A stretch of 64,000 nucleotides of DNA from Clostridiales bacterium. GTDB taxonomy: Bacteria > Bacillota > Clostridia > Lachnospirales > Lachnospiraceae. The first letter of the stretch is position 1, and each line of letters opens with the position of its first letter. A program made the position numbers and the translations under genes. The notes under the pieces were generated by a model that saw only the letters and a program-made list of their open reading frames with translations, was not told the DNA's origin and did not search any database. The DNA lies in the NCBI GenBank assembly GCA_003343625.1, contig QAKV01000030.1, positions 27,141 through 91,140 on the forward strand. The letters run 5' to 3'. Shown here in pieces: positions 8,545 through 17,680 of this stretch.

Positions 8545-10227
8545 TCAGCCGTCTGCTTTCTTCAGGTCGTCCTCATCGAACACTTCGTCCAACGCCGCCC
8601 CGGCGGGCACCATAGGAAATACCTTATCGTCCTCCGGGATCATGCAGTCGATCAGTACCGGACGGCCTGCCGCGATGGCCTTTTCGATTGCCGGGCCCAC
8701 TTCTTCTTTTTTCGTCACCCTGATGGCCATACACCCCAGGCCCTCCGCTACCCTGCAGAAGTCCACGCTGTCCTTCAGCACAGTCTGGGAATAGCGTTTT
8801 CCATAAAACAGCGTCTGCCATTGCCGCACCATGCCCAGCACGTGGTTATTGATCACGATTTCGATAACGGGGATCCCGTAACGGCTGGCAGTAGCCAGTT
8901 CGTTCATGTTCATCCGAAAGCACCCGTCGCCGGCGATGTTGACGCAGATTTTCTCCGGTCTGCCCATTTTTGCCCCGATGCAGGCTCCCAGACCATAGCC
9001 CATGGTTCCCAGCCCGCCGGAAGACAGGAAGGTCCGGGGCTTCGTATAATGATAATACTGGGCTGCCCACATCTGATGCTGTCCCACATCCGTGGTAATG
9101 ATCGCATCCCCTTTCGTGATCCGATCCAGCTCCTCCACGATATAAGGACAGCTTAAACCCGAATGGTCGTATTTGAGCGGATATTTTTCCTTCAGCTGTC
9201 TCACATGAGCCGTCCACTCCGGATGGCTCTGCTGAGACAGCCGGGCGTTGAGTTCCTGCAAAACGGCTTTCAAATCTCCCACCACGGCCACATCCGCGCG
9301 GATGTTTTTATTGATCTCTGCCGCGTCGATATCGATGTGCAGCACTTTTGCATGCGGAGCGAACTTGGCCGCATTCCCGACCACGCGATCGGAAAAGCGC
9401 GCGCCCATGGCGATGAGCAGATCGCACTGACTCACTCCCAGGTTGGAGGCCTTCGTCCCGTGCATGCCGATCATGCCGGTGTAGAGCGGATCATATCCGT
9501 CATAAGCCCCTTTCCCCATAAGCGTGTCGCATACAGGCGCATCGATTCTTTTTGCGAACGAGCGCACTTCTTCAGACGCATCCGAAAGGATCGCACCGCC
9601 GCCCACGTACAAAAACGGCCTCTTCGCATTTTCGATCAGCGAAAGGGCTCTGTCGATATCCGCCTGCGTGTACCGGCTGCGCCTCTTTACGGGCGCGGGC
9701 TGCATCGGCGAAAATTCGCAGGCATCAGCCGTCACGTCTTTTGTCACATCCACAAGCACCGGCCCCGGCCGTCCGGACTTGGCGATCCGAAACGCTTTGC
9801 GGATGGTGGATGCCAGGATATTGACATCCTTAACGATATACCCGTGCTTTGTGATGGGCATGGTTACTCCGGCGATATCCACCTCCTGAAAAGTATCCTT
9901 TCCCAAAAGCGGGAGGTTGACATTGGCCGTGATGGCCACGATGGGCACGCTGTCCATATATGCCGTCGCGATACCGGTGACCAGATTGGTGGCGCCGGGT
10001 CCGCTGGTGGCCATGCAGACCCCCACCTTTCCCGTGGCCCGGGCATAGCCGTCCGCCGCATGGGCGGCGCCCTGCTCATGCGAAGTCAATACGTGGAAAA
10101 TTTCATCCTTATGTTGATAGAGAGCATCATAGACGTTCAGGATCGTTCCCCCCGGATAGCCGAACACGGTATCCACGCCCTGCTCCTTCAAACATTCGAT
10201 GATGATTTCCGCACCTGTCAATACCAT
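8545..10227 (-). CDS. ilvB: Acetolactate synthase, large catalytic subunit
   Basis: This thiamine-diphosphate and FAD enzyme condenses two pyruvates, or pyruvate with 2-ketobutyrate, in valine/isoleucine synthesis. The 560-residue protein has VFGYPGGTILNVYDAL, the catalytic Glu in TSHEQGAAHAADGYAR, ATSGPGATNLVTGIATA, and the ThDP/Mg motif GDGCFRMNMNELATASRYG with INN at its end. Length is normal for an anabolic catalytic subunit. It is the third gene of leuB-ilvD-ilvB. The regulatory subunit (ilvN) and ilvC are not in the window, so this copy either pairs with a subunit encoded elsewhere or works without one. Confidence 0.95.
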   Translation of the reverse strand: MVLTGAEIIIECLKEQGVDTVFGYPGGTILNVYDALYQHKDEIFHVLTSHEQGAAHAADGYARATGKVGVCMATSGPGATNLVTGIATAYMDSVPIVAITANVNLPLLGKDTFQEVDIAGVTMPITKHGYIVKDVNILASTIRKAFRIAKSGRPGPVLVDVTKDVTADACEFSPMQPAPVKRRSRYTQADIDRALSLIENAKRPFLYVGGGAILSDASEEVRSFAKRIDAPVCDTLMGKGAYDGYDPLYTGMIGMHGTKASNLGVSQCDLLIAMGARFSDRVVGNAAKFAPHAKVLHIDIDAAEINKNIRADVAVVGDLKAVLQELNARLSQQSHPEWTAHVRQLKEKYPLKYDHSGLSCPYIVEELDRITKGDAIITTDVGQHQMWAAQYYHYTKPRTFLSSGGLGTMGYGLGACIGAKMGRPEKICVNIAGDGCFRMNMNELATASRYGIPVIEIVINNHVLGMVRQWQTLFYGKRYSQTVLKDSVDFCRVAEGLGCMAIRVTKKEEVGPAIEKAIAAGRPVLIDCMIPEDDKVFPMVPAGAALDEVFDEDDLKKADG

Positions 10228-10272
10228 ATGAATCTACCCCCATGGATGTGCTTTCGTCTCTTTTGGTTCCCC

Positions 10273-11940
10273 TCACTTCTTGATTTCCAGAATCGCTCCC
10301 CTGTTTCCGCTGGTGACCATTTCCCGGTACCGGGCCAGATAACCCGTCGTGATTTCAGGCTCTCTGGGCTGCCATTTCGCCTTTCTGGCCTCCATCTCCT
10401 CTTTGGAAATCCTGACCTCGAGCTTATGTTCCGGAATATTGATGCTGATGATATCCCCTTCTTCCACCAATGCGATGGGACCGCCTACCGCCGCTTCCGG
10501 GGAAACGTGTCCGATGGAAGCGCCCCTGGATGCGCCGGAGAATCGGCCGTCCGTGATCAGGGCCACGCTGGATCCCAGTCCCATGCCCGCGATAGCGGAG
10601 GTAGGATTGAGCATTTCCCGCATCCCCGGCCCGCCCTTCGGGCCTTCATAGCGGATGACCACCACATCCCCCTTCACAATCTTTCCACCCTTGATGGCTG
10701 CGATGGCATCCTCTTCGCAGTCAAATACCCGGGCCGGACCCTCGTGTACCATCATCTCCGGCACCACCGCGCTGCGCTTGACCACAGCCGTGTCAGGAGC
10801 CAGATTGCCTTTCAATACCGCGATGCCGCCGGTCTGGGAATAGGGATTTTCGATGGGGCGGATCACTTCAGGATTCTTATTGATACAGCCTGCGATATTC
10901 TCGCCCACCGTCTTTCCCGTGACGGTCATCAGATCCGTACGCAAAAGGCCCTTTTTGTTCAGCTCATTCATCACCGCATAAACGCCGCCCGCTTCGTTGA
11001 GATCCTCGATGTAAGTGGGGCCCGCCGGAGCCAGATGGCATAAGTTGGGCGTTTTTTCGGACAGCTCGTTGGCGATTTCCATATTCAGCTCCACTCCTGC
11101 CTCATGGGCGATGGCGGGCAAATGGAGCATGGAATTGGTGGAGCATCCCAGAGCCATATCCACCGTGAGGGCGTTCATGAACGCGTCTTCCGTCATGATA
11201 TCCCGGGGACAGATGTTCTTTCTTACCAGTTCCATCACCTGCATCCCCGCGTGTTTCGCCAGGCGTATCCGCTCGGAATACACCGCCGGGATCGTCCCGT
11301 TTCCCTTTAAGCCCATACCGAGCGCCTCCGTCAGGCAGTTCATGGAATTGGCCGTATACATGCCCGAGCAGGAACCGCAGGTAGGGCATACTTTTTCTTC
11401 GTATTCCGCCAGCTCTTCCGGAGACATGGTGCCTGCCGCTACAGAGCCCACCGCCTCAAACATGGAGGAAAGGCTTCTTTTCTGTCCGTGTACCCGTCCC
11501 GCCAGCATGGGACCGCCGGAGACAAAAATAGTCGGAATATTGATGCGGGCCGCAGCCATCAGAAGGCCGGGCACGTTCTTATCGCAGTTTGGGATACACA
11601 CCAGGCCGTCGAACTGGTGGGCCAGGGCCATGCATTCCGTGCTGTCGCAGATCAAATCACGGGTCACCAGGGAATATTTCATTCCCACATGGCCCATGGC
11701 GATGCCGTCGCAGACTGCGATGGCCGGAAATACGATGGGAGTCCCTCCCGCCATGGCCACGCCCAGTTTGACGGCTTCCGTAATTTTATCCAAATTCATA
11801 TGTCCGGGCACGATTTCGTTATAGGAACTGACAATACCGATCAACGGCCGGTTGCGTTCCTCTTCCGTCATGCCCAGCGCATTCATCAGACTTCTGTGGG
11901 GCGCCTGCTGCACGCCTTTCGTCACATTTTCACTTCTCAT
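10273..11940 (-). CDS. ilvD: Dihydroxy-acid dehydratase
   Basis: This iron-sulfur dehydratase turns 2,3-dihydroxy-isovalerate and its homologue into the 2-keto acids of valine and isoleucine synthesis. The 555-residue protein shows the family pattern of cluster cysteines: [11 protein letters not shown] near 120 and [18 protein letters not shown] near 190. C-terminal [19 protein letters not shown] is also typical. GGAGGATAAT precedes the ATG. It lies 63 bases after leuB and 45 bases before ilvB on the same strand, so one transcript is likely. Confidence 0.97.
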   Translation of the reverse strand: MRSENVTKGVQQAPHRSLMNALGMTEEERNRPLIGIVSSYNEIVPGHMNLDKITEAVKLGVAMAGGTPIVFPAIAVCDGIAMGHVGMKYSLVTRDLICDSTECMALAHQFDGLVCIPNCDKNVPGLLMAAARINIPTIFVSGGPMLAGRVHGQKRSLSSMFEAVGSVAAGTMSPEELAEYEEKVCPTCGSCSGMYTANSMNCLTEALGMGLKGNGTIPAVYSERIRLAKHAGMQVMELVRKNICPRDIMTEDAFMNALTVDMALGCSTNSMLHLPAIAHEAGVELNMEIANELSEKTPNLCHLAPAGPTYIEDLNEAGGVYAVMNELNKKGLLRTDLMTVTGKTVGENIAGCINKNPEVIRPIENPYSQTGGIAVLKGNLAPDTAVVKRSAVVPEMMVHEGPARVFDCEEDAIAAIKGGKIVKGDVVVIRYEGPKGGPGMREMLNPTSAIAGMGLGSSVALITDGRFSGASRGASIGHVSPEAAVGGPIALVEEGDIISINIPEHKLEVRISKEEMEARKAKWQPREPEITTGYLARYREMVTSGNRGAILEIKK

Positions 11941-12003
11941 ATTATCCTCCTATCCTCCATTTTCCCAAATATCCCGGGATCCTTCCTTTCGCAAATCGAC
12001 CGA

Positions 12004-13089
12004 TCACCCGATCCGGTCCGTCAGGAGATCTCCCATTTGCTTACATCCTACCTTTTGACAACCCTCGGACCAGATATCCGCCGTCCTGTAACCTTCCTGC
12101 AGCACCTGTCGAACCGCCCGTTCCACCGCGTCAGCTTCCCGATCCAGGTCGAAGGAGTATCGCAGCATCATGGCCGCGCTCAAAACCGTAGCGATGGGGT
12201 TGGCGATGTCCTTTCCCGCGATATCCGGCGCGCTTCCGTGGCTCGGCTCGTACAGGCCGAACTTCGTATCGTTTAAGCTTGCGGAAGGCAGCATACCGAT
12301 GGAGCCGGTGACCATGCTCGCCTCGTCGGACAAAATATCCCCGAACATATTCTCCGTCAAAATCACATCGAACTGGGCGGGATCCTTCACCAGCTGCATC
12401 GCACAATTATCCACCAGCATATGGGAGAGTTCCACATCGGGATACTGCGCCGCCACTTCTTCCACCACCGCCCTCCAGAGGCGGGAAGAATCCAATACAT
12501 TCGCCTTATCCACGCTGGTCACTTTCTTCCGTCTCTTCCGCGCGATTTCAAAGCCTTTCACCGCGATCCGCCGGATCTCGTTTTCGTTGTAGACCAGGGT
12601 ATCCACTGCCGTGCGCACGCCGCCTTCCACCGTCGTCTTCCTCTCCCCGAAATACAGGCCTCCGGTGAGCTCTCTCATAATCAGCAGATCGAAGCCCTGT
12701 CGGCTGATCTCCTCCTTTAAAGGGCAGGCCGCTGCCAGCTCCCGATACAAAAGCGCCGGCCTGAGATTCGCGAAGAGATTCAGCGCTTTTCGGATCGCCA
12801 AAAGCCCTGCCTCCGGCCGCTTCTCAGGCGGAAGCTGATACCAGGGGGAAGTGGCCGCATCCCCGCCGATGGATCCCATCAGCACCGCATCCGCCGCCTT
12901 CGCCTGCTCTACCGCCTCCTGTGTCAGAGGAACGCCGTGGACGTCGATGGAAGCGCCTCCCATCAGGATATCCTTCCATTCGATGGTATGACCATATTTC
13001 TCCGCCACTTTATTCAGAACCTTTTTCGCCTCGGCCACGATCTCCGGGCCGATCCCGTCGCCGGGTATGCTGACAATGTGAAGCTCCAT
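12004..13089 (-). CDS. leuB: 3-isopropylmalate dehydrogenase
   Basis: This NAD-dependent oxidative decarboxylase acts in leucine synthesis. The 361-residue protein starts [18 protein letters not shown] and has the substrate loop [14 protein letters not shown], the [13 protein letters not shown] segment, and the NAD-binding [31 protein letters not shown] precedes the ATG. It is the first gene of a leu/ilv operon; leuA and leuCD are absent from the window. No T-box or attenuator was found in its short leader. Confidence 0.97.
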   Translation of the reverse strand: MELHIVSIPGDGIGPEIVAEAKKVLNKVAEKYGHTIEWKDILMGGASIDVHGVPLTQEAVEQAKAADAVLMGSIGGDAATSPWYQLPPEKRPEAGLLAIRKALNLFANLRPALLYRELAAACPLKEEISRQGFDLLIMRELTGGLYFGERKTTVEGGVRTAVDTLVYNENEIRRIAVKGFEIARKRRKKVTSVDKANVLDSSRLWRAVVEEVAAQYPDVELSHMLVDNCAMQLVKDPAQFDVILTENMFGDILSDEASMVTGSIGMLPSASLNDTKFGLYEPSHGSAPDIAGKDIANPIATVLSAAMMLRYSFDLDREADAVERAVRQVLQEGYRTADIWSEGCQKVGCKQMGDLLTDRIG

Positions 13090-13136
13090 CTTCCAACCAC
13101 TCCTTTTCCTGCCCCATCGGGCAACTGTTACCTTTC

Positions 13137-13165
13137 AGTTTAACGTACCGCTGTTTCTTTTTCAA
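13137..13165 (-). promoter_or_regulatory. Promoter of leuB-ilvD-ilvB
   Basis: On the minus strand TTGAAA and TAAACT are 17 bases apart. The leader is only about 40 bases and holds a small GCCC-GAT-GGGC hairpin just before the ribosome site. Confidence 0.7.
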
Positions 13166-13331
13166 CCGAAACCCCAAAAAAGACCATATCCTTTCGGTAT
13201 AGCCTTTATAACTTCATGGAATAAAGTCCGCGTTTTATATTCTCTTAGGATATAACTTCTCAGGCGCGGAACAGAACGGCCTCCTATTGTCTGCAGGAAA
13301 ACCCCATCGGGCCCGGCTCTTCAATGCGTAT
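13166..13331. other. Intergenic region between divergent leuB and potassium operons, with an AT-rich dyad
   Basis: No gene is seen. A 21-base imperfect palindrome at 13235-13255 has arms TTATATnCT and AGnATATAA. TATAACTTC occurs twice, at 13207 and 13251, 44 bases apart. These could be regulator sites for either operon. No riboswitch class was recognised on either strand. Confidence 0.4.
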
Positions 13332-13360
13332 TGACAAAGGCCTGCGGGAATGTTATTTTA
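13332..13360 (+). promoter_or_regulatory. sigmaA promoter of the potassium uptake operon
   Basis: A perfect TTGACA is followed after 17 bases by TATTTT. The -10 ends 37 bases before the ATG of the first gene. Confidence 0.8.
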
Positions 13361-13396
13361 GTAGTGCTTATGGAGACACAGGAGGAGGATCGAGTG

Positions 13397-13876
13397 ATGC
13401 AGGCGCGTGCATTGTGGGCGGACAGGCGATTTCGCGGATTTTTCCCACTTATGCTTATGTTGTCCATACTTTGTATGCTGGCTGGAGAACTGTTCTGCGG
13501 CGCTGCCGATCGGGCATGGCCGGAGGGTTGTTTTGCCCTCGCTTCACCGCAGGAAGATGTTTCGTTCTCATCGGACGCGCCCGATCCGATGACTGCTGCC
13601 GGCGCATCCATCCTGGCAACCGGTTCTCGCACTGCCGCGTCAGGCAACGGCTCATCCTCTCTTTTTCGGAATGAAGTGACCTCCAGAGCAGTCCGGTCCG
13701 CTGCATTTCTGGCGGGCTTTCTTTTTATTGCCAAAATTCTGCTCCCTTCTGCCGGATGGCATCTTTCGGTCTATTCCCATCCAGAGATGTTGCGTCCTGC
13801 GCGGTTTCTGCGCGAGCTTTTCATCCAGAAGAAAAAAGATGGTAAAAAACGCTGTTTCCCCCTGCGAGCCCATTGA
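13397..13876 (+). CDS. Small membrane protein of unknown function, first gene of the Trk/Ktr operon
   Basis: The 159-residue protein begins at the ATG placed 8 bases after AGGAGGAGG. Hydrophobic segments lie near residues 13-37 (FFPLMLMLSILCMLAGELFCG) and 100-120 (AAFLAGFLFIAKILLP). A Ser/Ala-rich loop lies between and a basic tail ends the protein. I do not recognise a family. It lies 36 bases before trkH behind the shared promoter, so a role linked to potassium transport or envelope tension is possible but only inferred. Codon use resembles its neighbours. Confidence 0.6.
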   Translation: MQARALWADRRFRGFFPLMLMLSILCMLAGELFCGAADRAWPEGCFALASPQEDVSFSSDAPDPMTAAGASILATGSRTAASGNGSSSLFRNEVTSRAVRSAAFLAGFLFIAKILLPSAGWHLSVYSHPEMLRPARFLRELFIQKKKDGKKRCFPLRAH

Positions 13877-13912
13877 TTGAACAAAAGGAAAATACGAGGA
13901 AAAGATAAAATC

Positions 13913-15214
13913 ATGTTTTTTATCAGATATTTCAAAAAAATGCCTCCCGGCCGTCTGATCGCCCTGGGATTTGCTCTGGTGATCCTGGCAGGAGCGCTGA
14001 TATTAAAGCTTCCTGTTTCCGTCTGGCCAGACGCGGAGGTTTCCTTCGTGGACGCGCTGTTTACTTCCACCAGCGCGGTCTGTGTAACCGGGCTGATCGC
14101 CATCGACGTGGCGGATCATTTCACGCCCTTCGGGCAGGCAGTGGTCGCTGTCCTGATCCAGATCGGCGGGCTCGGCGTCACCTCCGTGGGCGTGGGCCTG
14201 ATCCTGGCGGCCGGCAAGCGCGTCGGAATCCGTGGACGGATGCTCGCGAAAGAGGCGCTGAACGTGGACAGTTTCAGCGGGATCATCCGTCTGGTGCGCG
14301 CTGTCCTTCTCATGACCCTGTTCTTTGAAACCGCAGGAGCTGTTTTGAGCTTTCTGGTCTTCATTCAGGACTATCCGCTGCCTCATGCGCTCGGGATCAG
14401 CGTCTTTCACTCTATCGCAGCCTTCAACAACTCCGGCTTCGATATTCTGGGGGGACTGCGGAACCTGATCCCCTATCAGAACAACGTGCTCCTGAACCTG
14501 ACCACCTGCGGGCTGATCATATTCGGCGGTATCGGGTTTCTGGTCATCCTGGACGTCATGAAACAAAGACGTTTTAAAAAGCTCACGCTGCATTCCAAAG
14601 TGGTCATCACCACCAGCCTCGTCCTGATCGTATCGGGTACCCTGTTCTTAAAAGCGACGGAAAATATTTCCTGGCTGGGCGCCTTTTTCCAGAGCGTTTC
14701 CGCCAGAACTGCCGGATTTTCCACCTACCCTATCGGCGAGTTCACCAACGCGGGATTATTCGTGCTCTGCATCCTGATGTTCATAGGCGCGTCCCCCGGC
14801 TCCACAGGCGGCGGTATCAAGACCAGCACCTTCTTCGTGGTGATCCAGAACGTCAGAAGCATTTTCGTCAAGCGGCCTTTGAGTTCCTTCCGCCGAAGCA
14901 TTTCACAGGAAAATCTCTCAAAGGCATACATCGTGACCATCCTGTCGCTGGGAGTTGTCTGCCTGGCTACATTTTTGATGTGTATACTGGAGCCGGGCTG
15001 CACGTTCATTCAGCTTCTGTTTGAGGTCGTTTCCGCCTTCGGCACCGTGGGCCTGTCCACCGGTATCACTCCCGGGCTGTCCGATGCCGGAAAACTGGTC
15101 ATCATCCTGGTGATGTATACCGGCAGGATCGGCGCATTCACGCTGCTGTCCATGTGGATCGATCATCCGGAACCGAACGCTCGCTATACGCAGGAACCCG
15201 TCACGATCGGTTAA
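13913..15214 (+). CDS. TrkH/KtrB-type potassium (or K+/Na+) transporter, membrane subunit
   Basis: This is the ion-translocating subunit of a two-part uptake system. The 433-residue protein has four pore-loop repeats with the selectivity-filter glycines: TSTSAVCVTGL, HSIAAFNNSGFDIL, SVSARTAGFSTYP and VSAFGTVGLSTGI. About eight to ten membrane helices are visible. Length suits KtrB rather than the longer TrkH. The ORF extends upstream to a TTG at 13877, but ACGAGGAAAAG fits the ATG at 13913. The TrkA/KtrA subunit follows by 36 bases. Confidence 0.93.
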   Translation: MFFIRYFKKMPPGRLIALGFALVILAGALILKLPVSVWPDAEVSFVDALFTSTSAVCVTGLIAIDVADHFTPFGQAVVAVLIQIGGLGVTSVGVGLILAAGKRVGIRGRMLAKEALNVDSFSGIIRLVRAVLLMTLFFETAGAVLSFLVFIQDYPLPHALGISVFHSIAAFNNSGFDILGGLRNLIPYQNNVLLNLTTCGLIIFGGIGFLVILDVMKQRRFKKLTLHSKVVITTSLVLIVSGTLFLKATENISWLGAFFQSVSARTAGFSTYPIGEFTNAGLFVLCILMFIGASPGSTGGGIKTSTFFVVIQNVRSIFVKRPLSSFRRSISQENLSKAYIVTILSLGVVCLATFLMCILEPGCTFIQLLFEVVSAFGTVGLSTGITPGLSDAGKLVIILVMYTGRIGAFTLLSMWIDHPEPNARYTQEPVTIG

Positions 15215-15250
15215 CGTTTTAGAAATAAAGAAAAGAAAGGATTTACGCAT

Positions 15251-15925
15251 ATGCTGAACAAGAACAAGAAGAACGAATCCGAATCCTTCGGCGTAATCGG
15301 TCTCGGACGGTTCGGAACCGCCCTGGCCATCACCATCGCCAAAGCCGGTAAGGATGTGATAGTCATCGACAGATGCGAGGCCAAAGTCAAAGAACTGCGT
15401 CAGTATACGGACTATGCCTTCGTGATAGACGAGCTGAATACGGATACGCTCAAAGAGGTGGGCATTCAGAACTGCGATACGGTTATCGTCTGCATCGGGG
15501 AAAAGATGGATACCAGTATCCTGACCACCATGTGCGTGGTGGAGATGGGCATCCCCCATGTGATCGCGAAAGCCCTTACCGCAGAGCAGGGCGCCGTGCT
15601 GGAAAAGCTGGGCGCGCAGGTCGTCTACCCGGAACGGGATATGGCGATTCGCCTCGGGAAGCGACTGATTTCCCGCAATTTTCTGGACTACGTTTCCCTG
15701 GATAACAGCGTGGAAATCCGGCAGATCATCGTTTCCGGCAAACTGGTGGGGAAGACCATCGAGGAGTACGGAATACGCAAAAAGTATAAGCTCAATGTCA
15801 TCGCCATCGAGAGCGGCCATACGACCAACATCGAAGTGCAGCCGGATTACCGCCTCAACGAGGGGGACGTGATCGTAGTCATCGGCAAGATAGATAAAAT
15901 GGACCGCTTCGAAGCGGATATGTAA
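15251..15925 (+). CDS. TrkA/KtrA-type RCK regulatory subunit of the potassium transporter
   Basis: This cytoplasmic protein gates the membrane subunit in response to bound nucleotides. The 224-residue protein has an RCK_N domain with the Rossmann motif GVIGLGRFGTALAITIAKAG and DVIVIDR, then a C-terminal TrkA_C domain from about residue 140 (VSGKLVGKTIEEYG, GDVIVVIGK). AAAGGA precedes the ATG. It is the last gene of the operon, and a very stable terminator follows. Confidence 0.94.
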   Translation: MLNKNKKNESESFGVIGLGRFGTALAITIAKAGKDVIVIDRCEAKVKELRQYTDYAFVIDELNTDTLKEVGIQNCDTVIVCIGEKMDTSILTTMCVVEMGIPHVIAKALTAEQGAVLEKLGAQVVYPERDMAIRLGKRLISRNFLDYVSLDNSVEIRQIIVSGKLVGKTIEEYGIRKKYKLNVIAIESGHTTNIEVQPDYRLNEGDVIVVIGKIDKMDRFEADM

Positions 15926-15932
15926 GGCGGCA

Positions 15933-15982
15933 AAAAAGTGCCTGTGAAAAGACGTGAATTCGTCTTTTCACAGGCACTTTTT
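15933..15982 (+). terminator. Terminator of the potassium operon
   Basis: A perfect 22-base-pair stem has the 6-base loop TGAATT. It starts with A5 and ends with T5 followed by CTT. It begins 8 bases after the KtrA stop, so it is a clear intrinsic terminator that could act in both directions. Confidence 0.93.
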
Positions 15983-16028
15983 CTTCAGGCCGTTATTTAA
16001 TCTCCATTCAGGAGCGGCACAAATAGCC

Positions 16029-16064
16029 GTGTGAAAAATAATCTACCAGGCTTATTTTTCACAC
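16029..16064 (-). terminator. Terminator of the DUF4097 operon
   Basis: A 13-base-pair perfect stem (GTGTGAAAAATAA with its complement) has a 10-base loop. On the minus strand it starts at the last base of the stop codon. It is AT-rich and U-tailed within the stem. Confidence 0.75.
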
Positions 16065-17047
16065 TATTTCTCCCGGATCCGGATGTCTCCGTAATCCGTA
16101 TAGACACGGATCCCGGCCGCATCCCCTTCCGTCTGAATGAAATCGCTGCTGCCTTCGGATTCATCCGGCTCGACGGTTCCATCAGGAGTGCGGATCGTCC
16201 CGTAATCCGTATGGAGATTTACCCCGTAGCGATCCATGCCGCCCACCAGATAGAGCGTCACGCCTCCGTCTCCGCTCTCCACATCCACGTTCTCCGCTTT
16301 CTCCACGTCCACGGTAAGCTGTCCGTATTCCGTTCGTAGATCCGCTGTGTCGGCTTTCAGGGATCCGATCTTGATATTTCCATCTTCGCTGGCGATGATC
16401 ACGTTCGATCCATCCAGCATACCTGTGGTCAGGGAACCGTACTGCAGCTCCATTTCCAGATCGTTTCCTTCCCATCCTTCCATTCTGACGCTGCCGTCCT
16501 GAACATCGATCTGCGCGCTTTTCGCATATAGCTTCCGCTCGATTTCCACGTCCCCGTATCTGCTGGAAACGGAGACTTCCTCCAGCCTTCCGCCCTCCGG
16601 CACAGTGATTTTGACATAGGGGACAAGATGGCTGACTTCCTGCCCTATCCACCAGTAGTCGCCGATCCCGACAGAGGTGACCGAACGTCCGCTGTCATCG
16701 TAGTCCCCCTCTTTCAGGGTCAGCACCCCGTCTTCAAAGCTGTAGACGGGTTCCTGTCGCTCCGAATCCAGCTGGTATTCCACGCTCCAAGCATCGCCTG
16801 AAACGATCTGAATATCCGCATCCTGCAGCTGGAGATCCAGTTTTCGAATCGTCCCGGTTCTGACAGGCTCCATCACATAGTTTTCCTTCGGCACGACTTC
16901 CGTATTTTCCTTGACATGAATTCCTTCCTCATCGAAGTAGAAGGAAGGCGAACCTCCCAGACTGATACCCGCTCCCAGCAGGATGCCGCCGAGAACGAGG
17001 GCGGATCCGGACGCGATCAACGCAATTTTAATCCCTTTATTTTTCAT
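16064..17047 (-). CDS. DUF4097-type membrane-anchored beta-repeat protein
   Basis: The 327-residue protein has one N-terminal hydrophobic segment (about 6-30, LIASGSALVLGGILLGAGI) and a long outer part. That part is built of short repeats with YGD/YGT turns: SSRYGDVEIE, LQYGSLTTG, RTEYGQLTV, HTDYGTIRT and YTDYGDIRI. This is the DUF4097 (adhesin-like right-handed beta-helix) pattern. GGGGAGGTGGATC precedes the ATG, and the start overlaps the end of the upstream membrane gene by 11 bases. Family members often sit beside PadR regulators and DUF1700/HAAS membrane proteins; no PadR gene is here. Molecular role unknown. Confidence 0.82.
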   Translation of the reverse strand: MKNKGIKIALIASGSALVLGGILLGAGISLGGSPSFYFDEEGIHVKENTEVVPKENYVMEPVRTGTIRKLDLQLQDADIQIVSGDAWSVEYQLDSERQEPVYSFEDGVLTLKEGDYDDSGRSVTSVGIGDYWWIGQEVSHLVPYVKITVPEGGRLEEVSVSSRYGDVEIERKLYAKSAQIDVQDGSVRMEGWEGNDLEMELQYGSLTTGMLDGSNVIIASEDGNIKIGSLKADTADLRTEYGQLTVDVEKAENVDVESGDGGVTLYLVGGMDRYGVNLHTDYGTIRTPDGTVEPDESEGSSDFIQTEGDAAGIRVYTDYGDIRIREK

Positions 17048-17573
17048 GATCCACCTCCCCGGCCTGTGCCGTCTCTTCCGCCATACTTTCCGTTTTCTCC
17101 GCGCTTTCTTCCCGCGCCCTTTGCTTACGGTTCTGACCTTTGGAAATTCCTCTGCCGATCCGGGATGCGATCGCCCTGCACCCTCTGAAAATCAACAGGA
17201 AAATCGCCCAGACCAAAAGGCTTCCCAGCACCCCGGCTCCTGCCGCCATCAGGCTCACTCCCAGCACCGCCATGCCGCTGGCCGGAGCGGAGAACAGGAG
17301 GACAATTCCCACGCCCGTCCCAACCACTCCGCAAGCCAGCAGAGCTAACAGGACCAAAATACCGCCCGCCAGGCAACCCAGAAAGCCGACCAGCAAGGCC
17401 AGGATGCCTCCTGCCACAGCGATTCCGATCGCCAGCAATCCCCCTGCCACGGCCAGGGCCAGCGGCACCAGCACCGGCAGCGCCAGAATGAACAGAACGA
17501 TCACCGCCACGGTACACCAGGTTTTCTTTTTCATCCCCTGCGGGGATTTCTGCATCTCTTCCGGATAACTCAT
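17037..17573 (-). CDS. Polytopic Gly/Ala-rich membrane protein paired with the DUF4097 protein
   Basis: The 178-residue protein has about four to six closely packed hydrophobic helices from residue 18 to 130, rich in Gly, Ala, Leu and Val. A charged cytoplasmic tail follows (KGQNRKQRAREESAEK). It resembles the membrane part of DUF1700/HAAS-type proteins, but the N-terminal HAAS domain is not seen. ACGGAGGAAAAAAGG precedes the ATG. Overlap with the next gene indicates coupled translation, so the two proteins probably act together. A dyad GGGAAA-C-TTTCCC at 17647-17659 lies upstream and could be an operator. Confidence 0.6.
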   Translation of the reverse strand: MSYPEEMQKSPQGMKKKTWCTVAVIVLFILALPVLVPLALAVAGGLLAIGIAVAGGILALLVGFLGCLAGGILVLLALLACGVVGTGVGIVLLFSAPASGMAVLGVSLMAAGAGVLGSLLVWAIFLLIFRGCRAIASRIGRGISKGQNRKQRAREESAEKTESMAEETAQAGEVDHEK

Positions 17574-17680
17574 CCTTTTTTCCTCCGTTTCCTTTGAACT
17601 TGTAAACAGGATAACTGAGAAAAATGAAAAACGGATGCAGGTTAACGGGAAACTTTCCCTAACAGTTTCTTAAAAAAATC

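Noticed and set aside
9163-11043. 626-codon rightward ORF opposite ilvB and ilvD
   Set aside because: It crosses two conserved genes on the other strand and the intergenic gap; His/Arg/Gly-rich composition marks it as a shadow frame.
13090-13331. T-box or leucine attenuator before leuB, or c-di-AMP riboswitch before the potassium operon
   Set aside because: The leuB promoter leaves only about 40 bases of leader, and no T-box motif or ydaO-type core was found on either strand.
15933-16064. Two hairpins sharing TGTGAAAA as a possible repeat element or small RNA
   Set aside because: Each is placed exactly after a stop codon of convergent operons and is explained as a terminator; the shared bases are few.
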